A DNA stretch of 64,000 bases from Sapria himalayana (lineage: Eukaryota; Streptophyta; Magnoliopsida; Malpighiales; Rafflesiaceae). Location: the NCBI GenBank assembly GCA_029783825.1, contig JAREIK010003005.1, positions 1 through 64,000 on the forward strand, in the 5' to 3' direction. The notes under the pieces are model-generated. The model was not told the DNA's origin. It ran no database searches and saw nothing but the letters and a program-made list of their open reading frames with translations. Made by a program: the position numbers and the translations under genes. Position 1 is the first letter of the stretch, and every line of letters starts with the position of its first letter. This document shows, piece by piece, positions 50,226-63,135 of the stretch.

Positions 50226-51000
50226 ATATTTAATTATATAATTTTTTTAAATTTATTATTAGTTTTAATATTTTATTTAATTTTGTTTATTAAATGTATG
50301 TTAATGGTCTATAGATGAGCAATCCTTGAAAGATATATTCTCCTCATAAAATAATAAAAAAATTATATTATAAATAAATAATTTAAAAAATATAAAAAAA
50401 TTAGATTAGTAAGGTATAAAAAATTATTTTTATGATGTATTAATCTTATAAAAAATTATACAAAAAAAATTTTTAATATTTTAAATTAAGAAACTTAAAA
50501 ATTTCTATTAAAGTAAAATTAAATAATAAATTCAATAAGTATAATAATTTTTTTCGATATTTTAAAAATTAAATTAACATATATTAAAATTTCTACAAAT
50601 ATAAATGTAAATTAATTCATTGTATGATAAAATAGAAAATATTTTTAAAAATATCTGAATTGATGAATAAACTAGTAAAAATTAATATTATTTTAAGTAA
50701 AAAAAAATCTGATTATAGAAAACTTTTAAAAAAATAAATAATACAAATTTTGAAAATCTTGAAATATAATAAAAATATAAATTTTTTAATAAAATTAAAA
50801 GAAAATAAATTAATATTTATAAATAAATACATAGATGTTTGCTCCTACTAAAATTTATACGAATTAAACAATTGAATAATATTTTTACAATTAGCTTTTA
50901 ACATTAAGTTTTTATTAAAATAATAAATATAACTTTTTTTAAATATCTTCTCACTTTAATTCATTATTTTAATTTTAAAAATTATTAATGATATCAAATA
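50226..51000 (+). other. Conserved L-side AT-rich region of element C
   Basis: It contains GGTCTATAGATGAGCAATCC (50310), present in all L ends, and is collinear with E 5760-6290. It is non-coding. Confidence 0.7.
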
Positions 51001-53288
51001 ATATGAAATTGCATGCCTTTAAAATTATTTCATATTATTTTCGTAAAAATTAATATGAATTCTTAAGAATGTATAACCATAAAATATAAATTTTAATATA
51101 TTTTTAACATTTAAAGTATCTTGTAATTCTTAGGCGAGTGGCTAGAAGACAAATCATCTTTTTATTTATGTCTTATTATAAGAAGTTTGTTAATTTTGTA
51201 ACTATTTGATATTTTTGTATAAGGCTAAACATATTTTTTTAATTGTTTATATATTTATTGTTTAATTAATATTATAATAAAAAATTGTAAGGCGTTTGTT
51301 TTTCATGTGTACCTTGCTACACGCACATTTATTTTGTTGAAATAATAATGATAGTAAATAAAATTAATGAGTCTTTTTGATTATATATATATATATATTG
51401 CTTATTTAATGTTTTAATAATTAAAAATATTAATAATTTGCTAATATATACATTCACTTGTTGAGACGCGATAATCTCTAACAATTGAAGCAGACCTCCT
51501 CATTCAGTCATTTATCTCTCAACACCGATGCATCAACATATAATCGAGGTTTATGTTTTAATATGTTATTTGATTTGAGGTACCATTTTATCCATTTATT
51601 CTTCATCAACATATAATCAAAAATTAAGTTTATGCATATTGATTCTTTTATTTATTATTTCTGAAATTCTTCTCCTTTATCCACCATGGTTTGTTTGTAT
51701 TGCATATATATACTTAATCATATACATACTTCATTCATTAGTGATATAATGCATTGTCATTGTGTGAATTTTGATGGTGCATAGTAGGTATGCCTAATTA
51801 ATAACTACTTCAATATACATAACTATATACTTTATACAAAAATAGTATACATAAATATAAGTGTATTTTATATAAGTGTGTTTAAACATAACTATATCTA
51901 TATAACTATAAAAATAGTAGTACATATACTATTTAAACATAACTGTATCTATATAATTATAGAAACAGTATACATAACCTTTTACTATACTTTATAAGTA
52001 ATTTATAAAAATTGTAAAAACTTATAATTAAAAATGCAAAAACATCTAATATTGGAATTTAAAGTATTTTAATATAATTAATCAAACTAAGCACATCACA
52101 GCCCCTGAATGAGAGTCCCGTAGGATCGTGATAATAAACCCTCGTGCAATGTCATCTTTAAATTATGTTGGGTCATTATAAACTCATTATGTACTCATAT
52201 CAAATAATTACTTTTCAATGTTGTCCGAGCCACTTGTATTTATTGTATGATCAATAATTGAGAAGTTAATTCATCCATCCATTTATATTGGACCATAAAA
52301 GAAAGATTTATTATGATTCCTACGGCTAGAATGATGTATATTCATTTCATGCTAGCTTAATAGCCACCAGAGGGATGACATTTTATAAGTCATATGAGGG
52401 TTGATTATATTCATACTAGCACCATAATTTGATTACATTTCTAATTTGAACCAAAGAAAAGAGATTATAAATTTAATTTAAAAAATATATTTAGTCACTT
52501 ACATGACTTCTATGCCATATGATCATTTTTTTATATATTATATCTTAAAATTTTAATATTTCTAAATTGTTTATGGGAATGCAAGTCGACAGGTTATGAC
52601 CCCACCTAAACCCAAGCTAAATCCAACACATCAACCTACATTATGTTCAAATCCATTGTAAGAGACTAAGTATAGAACTATTCATCATGTATAATGAAAA
52701 TGATACATTTGAGTTTTATTATTGTTTTGGATCACACAACAAAAGAGCTTGAACAAAGAGACCTTGTTATGATGTCGCATAAAGGTATTTTGTAAGTTTT
52801 CGAGTTGATCACATAGCAATTAAAAATATATCAAAAATAAATTAGTGATCAAGAATAATTATTAGTCTTGCAAAGGAGCCAGAAAAAAAATAAATTATTG
52901 AGAGAAAAATAAACATGAAAATAGAGCAGGCTTATAGATTTTAAGTAGCAATTACATGCATAACAAGAAATCCAAATCATTCTAATCTTCAAATAGAAAA
53001 AAAAATTAGGCTTGCATCTCTTAAATTACAAAACAAAATAACAAAAATAATTTAATATTATCCATTGATACCACTAAAAGGTAGGAATATTGCTTTGAGA
53101 AGTATTTTCTTAAATTAGTTCACTTTTAGAATTTTATTAAATAGATTTTCTTGATAATGATAGTACTATTCATTTTATTTTGTTGCTTCCAAAAATAGCA
53201 CTAACATTTATCTAACTTTGCAAAAAAAATGGAATTCCTCCACAACACTAAATATAATAATAATAATACTTAATATTTTCATCCTTAA

Positions 53289-53323
<35 letters not shown>

Positions 53324-53365
53324 TTATATATAATGGATAATTATGTTATGGAATCTAAAATAAAA
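51001..53365. other. Interior of element C, no gene seen
   Basis: AT-rich sequence with a (TA)n run at 51386-51399 and another at 53291-53322. A less AT-rich stretch at 52080-52640 has short open pieces, but no motif I can name. No RNA gene is seen. Confidence 0.45.
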
Positions 53366-53690
53366 AATATATATGATTTGGGTTATATTTTAGTACCTAA
53401 ATTTTGATACTCATCATTATCCCAACATAATTAAAAAAAAACATTATGCATAAACTCGTTTCTGCTTACGCGGTATGCAGAAACGAATTTATGCATATGT
53501 TTATGCATACAGAGTATGTATAAACTCTATATGCATATGTTTTTATTTATGAAAAAAATGAGTTTCTGCATAAACTCATATGCATACTCGAGTATATGCA
53601 TGCTGTATGATTAAAAGAAGGTAATTATCAGTATAGAAATTTGGAAGACCCAAATCATAAATATTTTGGATTTGGGTCCCCAAATGGTAT
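53366..53690. repeat. Inverted-repeat (foldback) insertion with nested palindromes
   Basis: Outer arms GATTTGGGTTATATTTTAG / GACCCAAATCATAAATATT and TTTTGATACTCATCATTAT / TAATTATCAGTATAGAAAT are imperfect inverted repeats. Inside, 53446-53465 (ATGCATAAACTCGTTTCTGC) pairs with 53477-53496 with one mismatch. ATATGCATACTCGAGTATAT-type palindromes follow near 53578-53602. It may be a small foldback or MITE-like element, or a hairpin RNA source. No target duplication was identified. Confidence 0.6.
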
Positions 53691-54050
53691 ATTAAAATTA
53701 AAAATTGTAATAAAACATTATTATTTTCATTTTGGGTCCCCTTAATATTTTTTTCTTATAACTTTTATCCACTTTTGATGCACTAAAGTGCATCAACTTT
53801 GTTTATCTCACAGAAGTTTTTAATAAATTTAAATCTAAAATAATAGTTTCAGAATTCAAAAATCAATTTTTGATTCTCTTAGGGTTTACCAAAATATACT
53901 TCTTCAAAGAACAATGATAGGTTCAAATCCAGGGCTTACACCTAATTAATGATGCTACCAACCATCATACTAGTAACTTTTTAGAAATCTTGGATTCAAA
54001 AAAACTTTATAATGATAACGCAAGTTGGATTTGATAATTTTAAGTGTTAG
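53691..54050. other. Non-coding spacer in element C
   Basis: Nothing recognisable apart from short AT-rich direct repeats. Confidence 0.4.
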
Positions 54051-55480
54051 AATTATGATTATATGGGTAACTATATGTATACCTACATGTAATTATATTT
54101 ATAGTTACATGTATAATAACATACAACATTATATTTAACTATATGTGTATCACTATGTATAAATATTTGTCTAACTATATGAAAATATTTTTATAACTAT
54201 ATAACACTCTACAACATTAAATATAACAATATTTATAACTATGTATACATATATATAAATCTATATATTTATTTATAACTTTATATATTTATGTATAACT
54301 CTTTGTATGAAGATCTTTATATATAACTATATGTTTAAATATATCAAAATATTAATAGCTATATATACTATATGTATAATAACATATAACTATAAATAAT
54401 TGCATCTTATTATATATATAACTATAAAAGCTGTATACTTAACTATATTTAAATATGTAATTTACATCTTATATTTAATATACATTTGTATATATTAGTA
54501 TATAAAAATGTATTTTACTATATCTATCCCTATACATATCTATATGTATAAATATATGAAATTATATGAATAAATATATATACCTACATGTATAAATATA
54601 AATATAACTATATGTGTAACTATATGTCTAACCACATGTACTATATTTATAATTACATGTATTAAAACATAAAACATTATGTTTAATTATATGTGTATAA
54701 CTATATATAAATATTTGTAAAACTAAATAAAACTATATATAATAAATATATCTATATTTTTAACTATTTATACATATATGTTTACATATATGTAAATCTA
54801 TATATTTGTTTATAACATTGTATATATTTATGTATAACTAAATATAATTACTCGTATGAATATATATATATATATATAAACTAAATGTTTAACAATATAT
54901 AACTTTTTATAACTATATATATTATATGTATAATAACATATAACTATAAATAATTCTATCTTACTATATGTATAACTATAAAACTATATGCATAACTATA
55001 TTTAAATATATAATTAACAACATGTATTTAATATGCAATTTTATATATTAGTATTAAAAACGTATTTTAGTATATCCATACTTATACATAACTATATGTA
55101 TAAATATATGAAATTATATGAAAAAATATATATACATACATGTATAAATATAAGTTTAATTATACATATAAATATATGTATAACCACATGTAACTATATT
55201 TATAATTATATGTATAAAAACATACAACATAATGTTTAACTAAATGTTTATAACTATATATACATATTTGTATAACTATAAAAAACTATATATCGATAAA
55301 TATAACTTTATTTTTAATTATGTATACATATATGTAAATCTATATAATTGTTTATAACGTTATATACATTTATTTAAATTTACTTATAACTATTTGTATG
55401 CATATATCTATATATAATTATATGTTTATCTATATGTAACTATTTATAACTATATTTACTATATGTATCCTAACATATAA
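54051..55480 (+). repeat. AT-rich tandem repeat (TAACTATATG type), ~0.55-kb unit
   Basis: About two and a half units, with landmarks TTGTATGAAGATC (54303), CTCGTATGAATATAT (54851) and TTTGTATGCATATAT (55392). CATGTATAATAACATACAAC-type blocks recur between them. It is the same family as in A and B. The frame at 55033-55239 is an artefact. Confidence 0.85.
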
Positions 55481-55740
55481 TTATATATGAGATAATACAA
55501 TTTTGTTGCACTAACTTGAAATAAAACGGCTAAAGATATAATGTCAACAATATGTAAGCACATATCATGAGAGTGTACGTTGATTATGCTCATATATGGT
55601 ATAATACAAATAAGAGGTGTACCCTTACCTAAACCTAGCCATTGGGCCTCATGCTCAAATATGAACTTATGTATAACAAAAGATATAATATTTGATAGGC
55701 TTGTACCGAACAAATTTTATTTTATTTTATATAATTCATC
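55481..55740. other. Spacer upstream of the pyrimidine tract
   Basis: Moderately AT-rich, no repeats. The minus-strand 84-codon frame (55713-55459) has no recognisable motif and is unlikely to be real. Confidence 0.35.
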
Positions 55741-56100
55741 ATTCTAACACTGCACTCTCTATGCGTCTCTCCCTCCATCTATAATTATTTCTACCCTTCT
55801 CTTCCTCTTTTTCTTTATGTGACACACTCTATCTCTTTAATTTTTCTTTCTCGCTCTTCTTCCTTGCTTTTTCTCTCTCTCTCCACCCCCTCTTTCTCTC
55901 TCCCTATCTCTCTCCCTCTTTCCCCCCATTCTCTCCCTCCCTCCCCCCTCTCTCCCCCTCTCTCCCTTTCACTATTTCTCTCCCCCTCTCTCTTCCTCCT
56001 CTCTCTTCCTCTCTCTTTCATGTCTCCCGATTTCTGTGCCCCTCTTTCTATCCACCTTATCTCTCTCTCTCTCTCTCTCCCTCTCCCTCTCCTCCTTCAA
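55741..56100 (+). promoter_or_regulatory. CT-rich pyrimidine tract upstream of the transposase gene
   Basis: Some 350 bp of CTCTCTCC/TCCCCC/CTTTCT on the + strand ending ~350 bp before the transposase frame. Polypyrimidine tracts are common in plant 5' leaders and promoters, and this one sits where the transposase promoter or leader should be. The open frames on both strands (S/L/P-rich or R/E-rich) are artefacts. Function is inferred from position only. Confidence 0.4.
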
Positions 56101-56446
56101 ACTTTGAATGCCTTTCTTTTTTGTTTTCCTTTCTTTTGCATTATCGTATTTTGCACCCTTTATCTATTATTAGTATTATATCTATTAATCTTTATCATGC
56201 TAAAAATTTCTTTATCTATGAATGTAGATTCTGCAAACACATTGCCTCGATATTCATGATTTTTAATTTTTAAATATTCATTTGTAATTAATTTTATTTA
56301 ATTATTTGTATATTTTTAAGTAATAGAATGTTTTATTTAAAATAATGATTGTGCATTATTTTTTGTAAATAAAATAAGACAAAATGAGTTTAGATCATCA
56401 ATTGATGTATAGAAGGGTTTATTAATGAGTTTTTGAATAATGTTTT

Positions 56447-59400
56447 TTGACTAGACTTGAAACTTTCATCAATTATGCATGTAGTCAATCGAAAATGATG
56501 GATGGAGAAAAAATTAAGTGTCCATGTAATCATCACAAGTATCAAAATATCTCTTTTCGTGATGCAATTACTTTAAGATATCATTTGGCTAAATATGACT
56601 TTGTGTGCCAAATTATTTTGTTTGGATTTATCATGGGGAAAGTACAATGGCTTTGAATATTCACCAAAATGAGGGTACTAAATCATTTGCTTGTAGTGAA
56701 TAAACATCAAACACATACCATAGAATGATCACGGAAGCTGCTAGTGCTGACTTCAGAATGGATTACGTGGATGAACCACCTAATCATGAAGCTTAGAAAT
56801 TTTATGAAATACTTAAAGCTACAGATAAAGAGTTGTGGCTTGGTTGTAAAACAAATTTGCAATAGTCACTTGTGGCTCGACTAAGGAGCATTAAGTAAGA
56901 AAATTATATGTCTGAGAAATTATTTGATTAGGTGACAGAATTGATGAAGGAGATTGTTTTGGATAATAATTTGATCACTAACAACTTTTACAATACTAAG
57001 AAGTTACTATGAGGAATGGGTCTACCTGTGAAAAAAATTGATTGTTATTTAAATGGATGCATGCTATATTGGGGCGGTGATAGTGATTTAATTAGCTGTA
57101 AGTTTTGTGATCATCCTCGATTTAGGAAGGCACCTCGTATTGTATATACGCACCAAAAATTAAAGGTTGTCTTAAAGAAGATGTATTGTTTTTCATTAAT
57201 TCCTCGATTACGGAGACTATATACATGAAATGCAATAGAAAATGATATGAGGTGGCATTGTGAGCATGAGGTTTAAGAAGGGGTAATGTGTCATCCATTA
57301 GATTTACTTGCTTGGAGCATTTTAATTATATACATAACTATTTTGCAGTAGAAAGTCGAAATGTGAGGTTCTGTCTCTGCACTGATGGATTTCAGCCATT
57401 TGGGCAATCTAGAGAATAGTATTCAACATGGCCTGTGATAGTGACACCTTATAACTTTCCTTCATGTTTGTGTATGAATGAGCAATATATGGTTTTGTCA
57501 ATATTGGTTCCAAGGACAAAAAATCCAAAAGCCATGCTGGATGATTTCTTACAGCTTCTTATTGAAGAGTTTAATCATTTGTGGGATACTAGCATGGATA
57601 CATATGATATCTCAAAGAAACAAAATTTTATTATGTGAGCAGCCCTTATATGGATGGTAAGTGACTTTCCTAGATATTCAAAGTTGTCTGGCTGGAGAAC
57701 TACAAAATGATTTGCATGCTCATATTGCATGACAAATTTTGATTCATTTACCCTCAACTTTAGTGGTAAATAGTCATGGTTTTATAACTTTCGTAAGTTT
57801 CTACCTAAGAATCATCCATTTCGAAGAAATAAAACCACATTTTGAAAAAATAAAACTGTGATGAATGTTGCACTAGCTGTTCGTTCAGGAGATAATATTA
57901 TGACAAAGATTCAGAGTTTGGGTTTGAAGAAGGTAACTGAAAAAGAAGCTACTGGAAGTAATGGATGAATAGATAAATTATTTGGCGGGAGGAAACATAT
58001 AATATTTTGGGACGTGCCCTATTAGAAGTTCAATTTAATTCATCATAACTTAGATGTAATGCATATTGAAAAATAATATGTTTGACAATGTTATCAACAT
58101 TGTCCTTAATGTAGATGGAAAAACAAAAGACACTTTAAAATCAAGACAAGAGCTAATTGATTACTGTCGACATCCTGAATTGAAACTGAATGAGGAAATA
58201 GGAAAATTCACTAAAGCTTGCTATACACTTGATAAGAAGGCAAGATTGATATTGTGTGAATGTGTTAAAATTTTGAAATTCCCTGATGGATGTGTCAAAT
58301 ATGGGTAGATGCGTGGATAAGAAGAATCTTAATTTATTTGGAATGAAAAGTCATGACTGTCATGTATTTATGCAGCAATTAATACCAAATGCATTCGGTG
58401 AAAAACTTCCCCTAAGTGTTTGGAAGGTCCTTACAGAACTTAGTTGTTTTTCAAACAGCTAACTTTAACCAAATCAAAATAGATGACATGTTGAGGCAGA
58501 AGAATAACATTCCACTTATTATTTGTAAGCTTGAACAGATATTCCCACCAAGTTTTTTTTGACTCAATGGAGCATTTTCCAATCCATTTGGTATATGAAG
58601 CGAGGATTGCAAGGCCAATGCAATTCAGGTGGATGTATCCTTTTAAGAGGTAAATACATATAATTTGTTTTGTTATATTATTTCGTACAAAAAGTAATAT
58701 TGTAATTTAATCAAAGTGAAACCTAACATTATGATTGTACGTATATTTGTAAGTTGAAATTGAATGTTAGAAACAAGGCAAAAGTTGAAGGTTCAATTTG
58801 CAATGCATATTTAGTAGAAGAAGCATCATTATTTTATTCTTATTATTTTGAGGACCATGTCAATACAAAGAATATAAATGTACCACGAAATGATGAAGAT
58901 AATGTGATGGTAGAAGATTCTGTGGACAAACTATCTATCTTCAAGCACCCTAGAAGAGTATTTGGAAGAGCAATGAAAAGATGTATGATAGATGAAGAGT
59001 AAAAAGCAACCCGGAACTATGTTTTACTTAATTGTAAAGAGGCTGTATCATATATTGAGTATGTATACCAAAAATGGTGGTAGGTTTAATCATAGTTTAA
59101 TTTTATCTTTAATAGGAATTATTAAGAATTGATATACAACCTTCTCTCTCTTTTTATATTTGTACTGTATTTATGTTGAGCAGTTAAAATATAAGCAACT
59201 AGTAATTTCCAGTAATGATGTCGATTATATGCTAGAAACTAAATTGCGAATTGGTTAAAAAATTATGTGAGAATTATTAAGTTTTAAATTTTTGAATTAT
59301 TTAATTTATTAGTATCTTTTATTTATTAATATCATTTTTTTTATTATGTCACCTACAATTGTTCCTTCAAATGGAGATTCAAATATTTTCATTCAGAATC

Positions 59401-60085
59401 TAAGTAAGGCTCGTTTAGATATGTGACAACCTATCATGGGTATTTTATTAATGGATATAAATTTCACACAATCTGCCACTCTTATTCTAAAACAACAATG
59501 AATAGTGGTATATGCATTAAAGGCTTATGTTATAGTGCAGATGAAATTGATTATTATGGTCACCTCAAAAAAGTTATTGAGTTGGAGTATCCTGGAATCG
59601 AAAATAACAGGATTGTATTATTTAAGAGTGAGTGGTTTGATCCTACATGAAATGTGGGTACAAAGATTCATTCGGATTATAAGTTAGTGGATGTTAACCA
59701 TAAACACACATATAATCAATATGAGCCATTTATTATGGTAGTTCAAGCTGCTCAAGTATATTAATTGTACATATCTGAGTTTATCTCGTTATAAGAGAGA
59801 TTGGTGGGTGATTTGCAAAATCAAAGTCCGATCAAAATTTGAAGTTCCAACATCATAACAAAGAAGTGCAGACTTAGATATGCACCGACATTCCAGGAAG
59901 ATGACATAAATAATATTGAGCCTGTAAATGTAGATGAAGATCTAGAAAATTTATGAGACTCAAATAGTGGCATAATAGAAATTGAAGATTATCAATTTCT
60001 ATCTGAAGATGAGTTCGAACTTCTATCAGAATCAGACAAAATATTAGAAGATCCATTGGGGGACGATAGTAATGCCAATTATTAA
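56447..60085 (+). pseudogene. CACTA transposase gene (transposase-associated, TNP2, DUF4218, DUF4216), decayed
   Basis: The transposase cuts element ends. The transposase-associated domain is at 56447-56640 (FINYACSQSKMMDGEKIKCP, CNHH, LRYHLAKYDFV). After a frameshift it continues VWIYHGES. TNP2/Transposase_21 runs 56930-57850 (NNFYNTKKLL, KIDCYLNGCMLYWGGDSDL, CKFCDHPRFRKAP, FSLIPRLRRLY, MRWHCEHE, NVRFCLCTDGFQPFG, SDFPRYSKLSGWRT, FRKFLPKNHPFRRNK). It goes on NLDVMHIEK and FDNVINIVLNVDGKTKD near 58045-58130. DUF4218 lies at 58300-58640 (FGMKSHDCHVFMQQLIP). DUF4216 lies at 59423-59760 (YHGYFINGYKFHT, MNSGICIKG, DYYGHLKKVIELEYPG, KLVDVNHK). An acidic tail ends at the stop 60083-60085. Introns probably lie at 58650-58750 and 59080-59340. 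At least ten in-frame stops and several frameshifts make it non-functional. Confidence 0.93.
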
Positions 60086-60224
60086 ATTGTTATAATATTT
60101 TTATAATTTAAACTAGCAAAGACTTTTTATATTTTGTTGAAATCTATCAGTGTGTTTTATTCGAAAATGCATGCTTGTTCATCATATCTCTAATATTTGT
60201 TCTATGTTTTATTTTGTACAGCAG

Positions 60225-60657
60225 ATGGTGCCTAAAAACATGGTCGTGGTAGAGGTCGAAAGAAGTACTGAGTGTATGAAATTGGCTCTAAGGGAGTGGC
60301 ATCTTGTTGTAGTAGTCATGCTTCTAATTCATCTACCTCATCAATGATGGATGAGTCGGTAGAACAACAAGCACTGAAAAAAATGAACGTATTATAGTTA
60401 TGGACACCAAAATGAAAAAGAATGATGAGCAAATATCTAATTTGAAGGAAGGATATATGAAATTAAAGAACAGAAGGATGAGCAGTAAACTAATTTGATT
60501 GAAGAAATGCAAAAAAATTAAAGAAATGAACCATGAGATGAAAGAAATTAAGAATGTAATGCAACAGCATATGTCCTATATGGAGTCACAATTAGTGACA
60601 TTGGCGAAACAAATAGCATTCCAAGATCCAATTGCGAATCCTCACAGGAGAGGCTAG
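60225..60657 (+). pseudogene. TNPA-like second CACTA protein, decayed
   Basis: The start ATG at 60225 follows a TTTTGTACAG acceptor-like site, giving MVPKN. The adjoining frame gives GRGRGRKKY, a basic RG-rich patch, then a serine-rich stretch (SHASNSSTSSMMDES). The C-terminal half is a charged coiled coil (KMKKNDEQISNLKEGYMKLK, EMNHEMKEIKNVMQQHM) ending at the stop 60655-60657. Plant En/Spm elements encode such a second DNA-binding, coiled-coil protein (TNPA/Ptta) after the transposase. Two frameshifts and stops break it. Identification rests on position, composition and the basic N-terminus. Confidence 0.6.
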
Positions 60658-61090
60658 CATTCCCTACAAATTATAAGGATGATTGAGTATGAAAATTATT
60701 TCTTAACTGTTTTTTATTTTTTTCTATGTGCAGCAAATAATTATGATATTATTTTGTAGGTTTCAATTTTTCTTATTCTAGTTTTGTTCTTTGCTTTTCT
60801 GATTAACCTAATTATGAATCTTTGCATGACATATTATGTGAGACAAAAGAAAAAATCATGATTTAAAGCATTCAGATATTATCAAGTTCATTCTAATGCT
60901 TAGGTCCAATATTTATTGATTTCAGCTTTATCAAAAAGAGGGCTAGCTTATCTTATCTTTATTATTCTTAAAACATTTTATTTTTGCACTCTCTTTATCT
61001 CTAAATATAATCGCTGGATATCTTTTAGATTTTTTTTATATAATTATTTTGTGTCTCCTATTTTTATATATCTGTGAATATGTTTATAAT
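60658..61090. other. 3' region after the TNPA-like gene
   Basis: AT-rich trailer. A partial early copy of the R-side repeat opening (TTTTTATATATCTGTGAATATG) begins at about 61061. No coding content. Confidence 0.5.
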
Positions 61091-61963
61091 AATTTGTGTT
61101 TGTTCATGATTATAATAATTATTTTTATATATCTGTGAATATGTTTTTGTGTCTCCTATTTTTTAATTAGAGTTTTAGCCTATTATAGATATATAAAAGC
61201 CTATTTTCAGCAGTGACAGTAGTGGCAGCGATGACAGCGATGGCAGTGACGGTAGCTATGGTAGAGAAAGTGGCAGCGGCAGGGGTAGCGGTAGCAGTAG
61301 CAGTGGCACGAGCAGCATTGACAGCGTGAGCAATAGCAATGGCAACAAATGCGGTATATACGTATGTATATAGTCAGTATATACGTACATTTAATACTAT
61401 AGTTTTTTATGTACATATATACTGAGTATATATATGTACTCAGTATATATGTATATACTGAGTAATATATGAACGAGTAAAATGCTTGTATATATGTACA
61501 TATTTACTACAATAATATATATTTATCAAAACATAGTTTTTTTATTTATTTTGATTTGATTGGGTGATTTAAATTTCACATAGATATGGTACGACATTGT
61601 TTCCAATATGAATCTTGTATAAGTAAAAAGATATTTAAACAAACATGATGCACCGTGACCTGGACAACTTTTTTGCAACAAAAAGTTGGTGATTGGAGGA
61701 GCTGAGGGAGCTAAAGCAACATCAATGCATGAATAGATTATACTTTATGCATTGTCGGTAGATACATTGATTAATAAGATGTAATATAACTTTGTTATTT
61801 TTTTTGTTTCAGTTATTTAAAATTTTGTATTAGAATATGTCATCAAATGAATTTTTTTTGTTTAATTTAAATTTTTATTTATAGTTTCTATTTTTATTAA
61901 ATTTAATTTAAAAACTAAAATTATTTAATTAATTTTTTTTGAAGCTGTATAACAATCAACTTT
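61091..61963 (+). repeat. R-subterminal repeat unit 1 of element C
   Basis: Order in the unit: AATTTGTGTTTGTTCATG opening, CTATTATAGATATATAAAAG, a GC-rich GGCAGCGATGG tract (61210-61350), a TACGTA/CTATAG palindrome block (61351-61510), the ATATGGTACGACATTG block (61585) and an AT-rich tail. Frames in the GC-rich tract are artefacts. Confidence 0.85.
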
Positions 61964-63135
61964 AATTTGTGTTTGTTCTTGTCTATAATAACTATTTTTA
62001 TATATCTATTAATATGTTTTTGTTTCTCTGAATTTTTTGGGTAGAGTTTTAGCCTATTATAGGTATGTAAAAGCCTATTATTAGTAGTGGTAGGAGCGGT
62101 AGCCATGGCAACAACTATAGTGATGGTAGCGGTAGTAGCGGTGGCAGAAGTGGCAGTGGCGACAGTGGTAATGATGGCAGCGGTAGCAGCAGTAGCAGCG
62201 GCAGTAGTGGCAATGATAGTAGTGGCAGTCATGGTAGCTGATTCAGTAGCGACAGTGGCTGCAACGGAGGCAGCAGCGGCCATAGTGGCAGCATCAGTGT
62301 AGCGGCGGCATCAGTAGCAATAGCAGCTATAGTGGTAGTAGTGGCAGCGGTGGCAGCGGTGGCAGCAATAGTAGCGGTGGTAGTGGTGGTAGCACCAGCA
62401 ACAGTGGCAACACCGGCAGTAGCCATAGTGGTAGTGGCAGCAGCGACAAAAGCAGCATCGACAGTGGGAGCATCAGGATGGCAACAAATGTGGTATATAC
62501 GTACGTATATAGTTAGTATATATGTACATATAATTCTAAAAGTACTTTATGTACATATATACTTAGTATATATGTACTCGGTATATTTGTATGCATAATA
62601 CTATAATTTATATGTACAAATACTGTAGTAATATATGTACGAGTGAAATGATAGTATATATGTACATTTTTACTATAGTAATATATATTTATCAAAACAT
62701 AGTTTTTTTTTTAATTTATTTTGATTTGATTTAGTGGTTTAAATTTCTTACAAATGTGGTATCATTTTCTTTCCCATACGAAGCTAGTATAAGTGAAGGA
62801 ATTTTTCAACAGATATGAAGCACTGTGACTCGGATAGCTTTTTCACAGCAAAAAATTGGTGATCAGAGGAGCAGAGGGAGAGAAAGCATCATCAATGCAT
62901 TGATAGATTATACTTTATGCACAGTCGGTAGATATATTAATAAATAAGATGTAATATAATTTTTGTTATTTTTTTGTTTTAGTTATTTAAAATATTGTAT
63001 TAGAATAAGTTATTAAATGAATTTTTTTTGTTTAATTTTAAATTTTCATTTATAGTTTCTCTTTATATTAAATTTAATATAAAAATATTAAATTATTTAA
63101 TTAAATTATAATTTTAGCTGTATGACAATCAACTT
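61964..63135 (+). repeat. R-subterminal repeat unit 2 of element C
   Basis: Same order as unit 1 with a longer GC-rich tract (about 62080-62470) of GGCAGCGGTAGCAG-type triplets. A TACGTA block follows at 62490-62660 and an AAATGTGGTATCATTTTC block at 62752. Ala/Thr/Val-rich frames on both strands (61921-62426) come from the triplet periodicity. Confidence 0.85.

Noticed and set aside
55815..56259. Serine/leucine/proline-rich and Arg/Glu-rich frames
   Set aside because: Both are readings of the same CT-rich tract on opposite strands.
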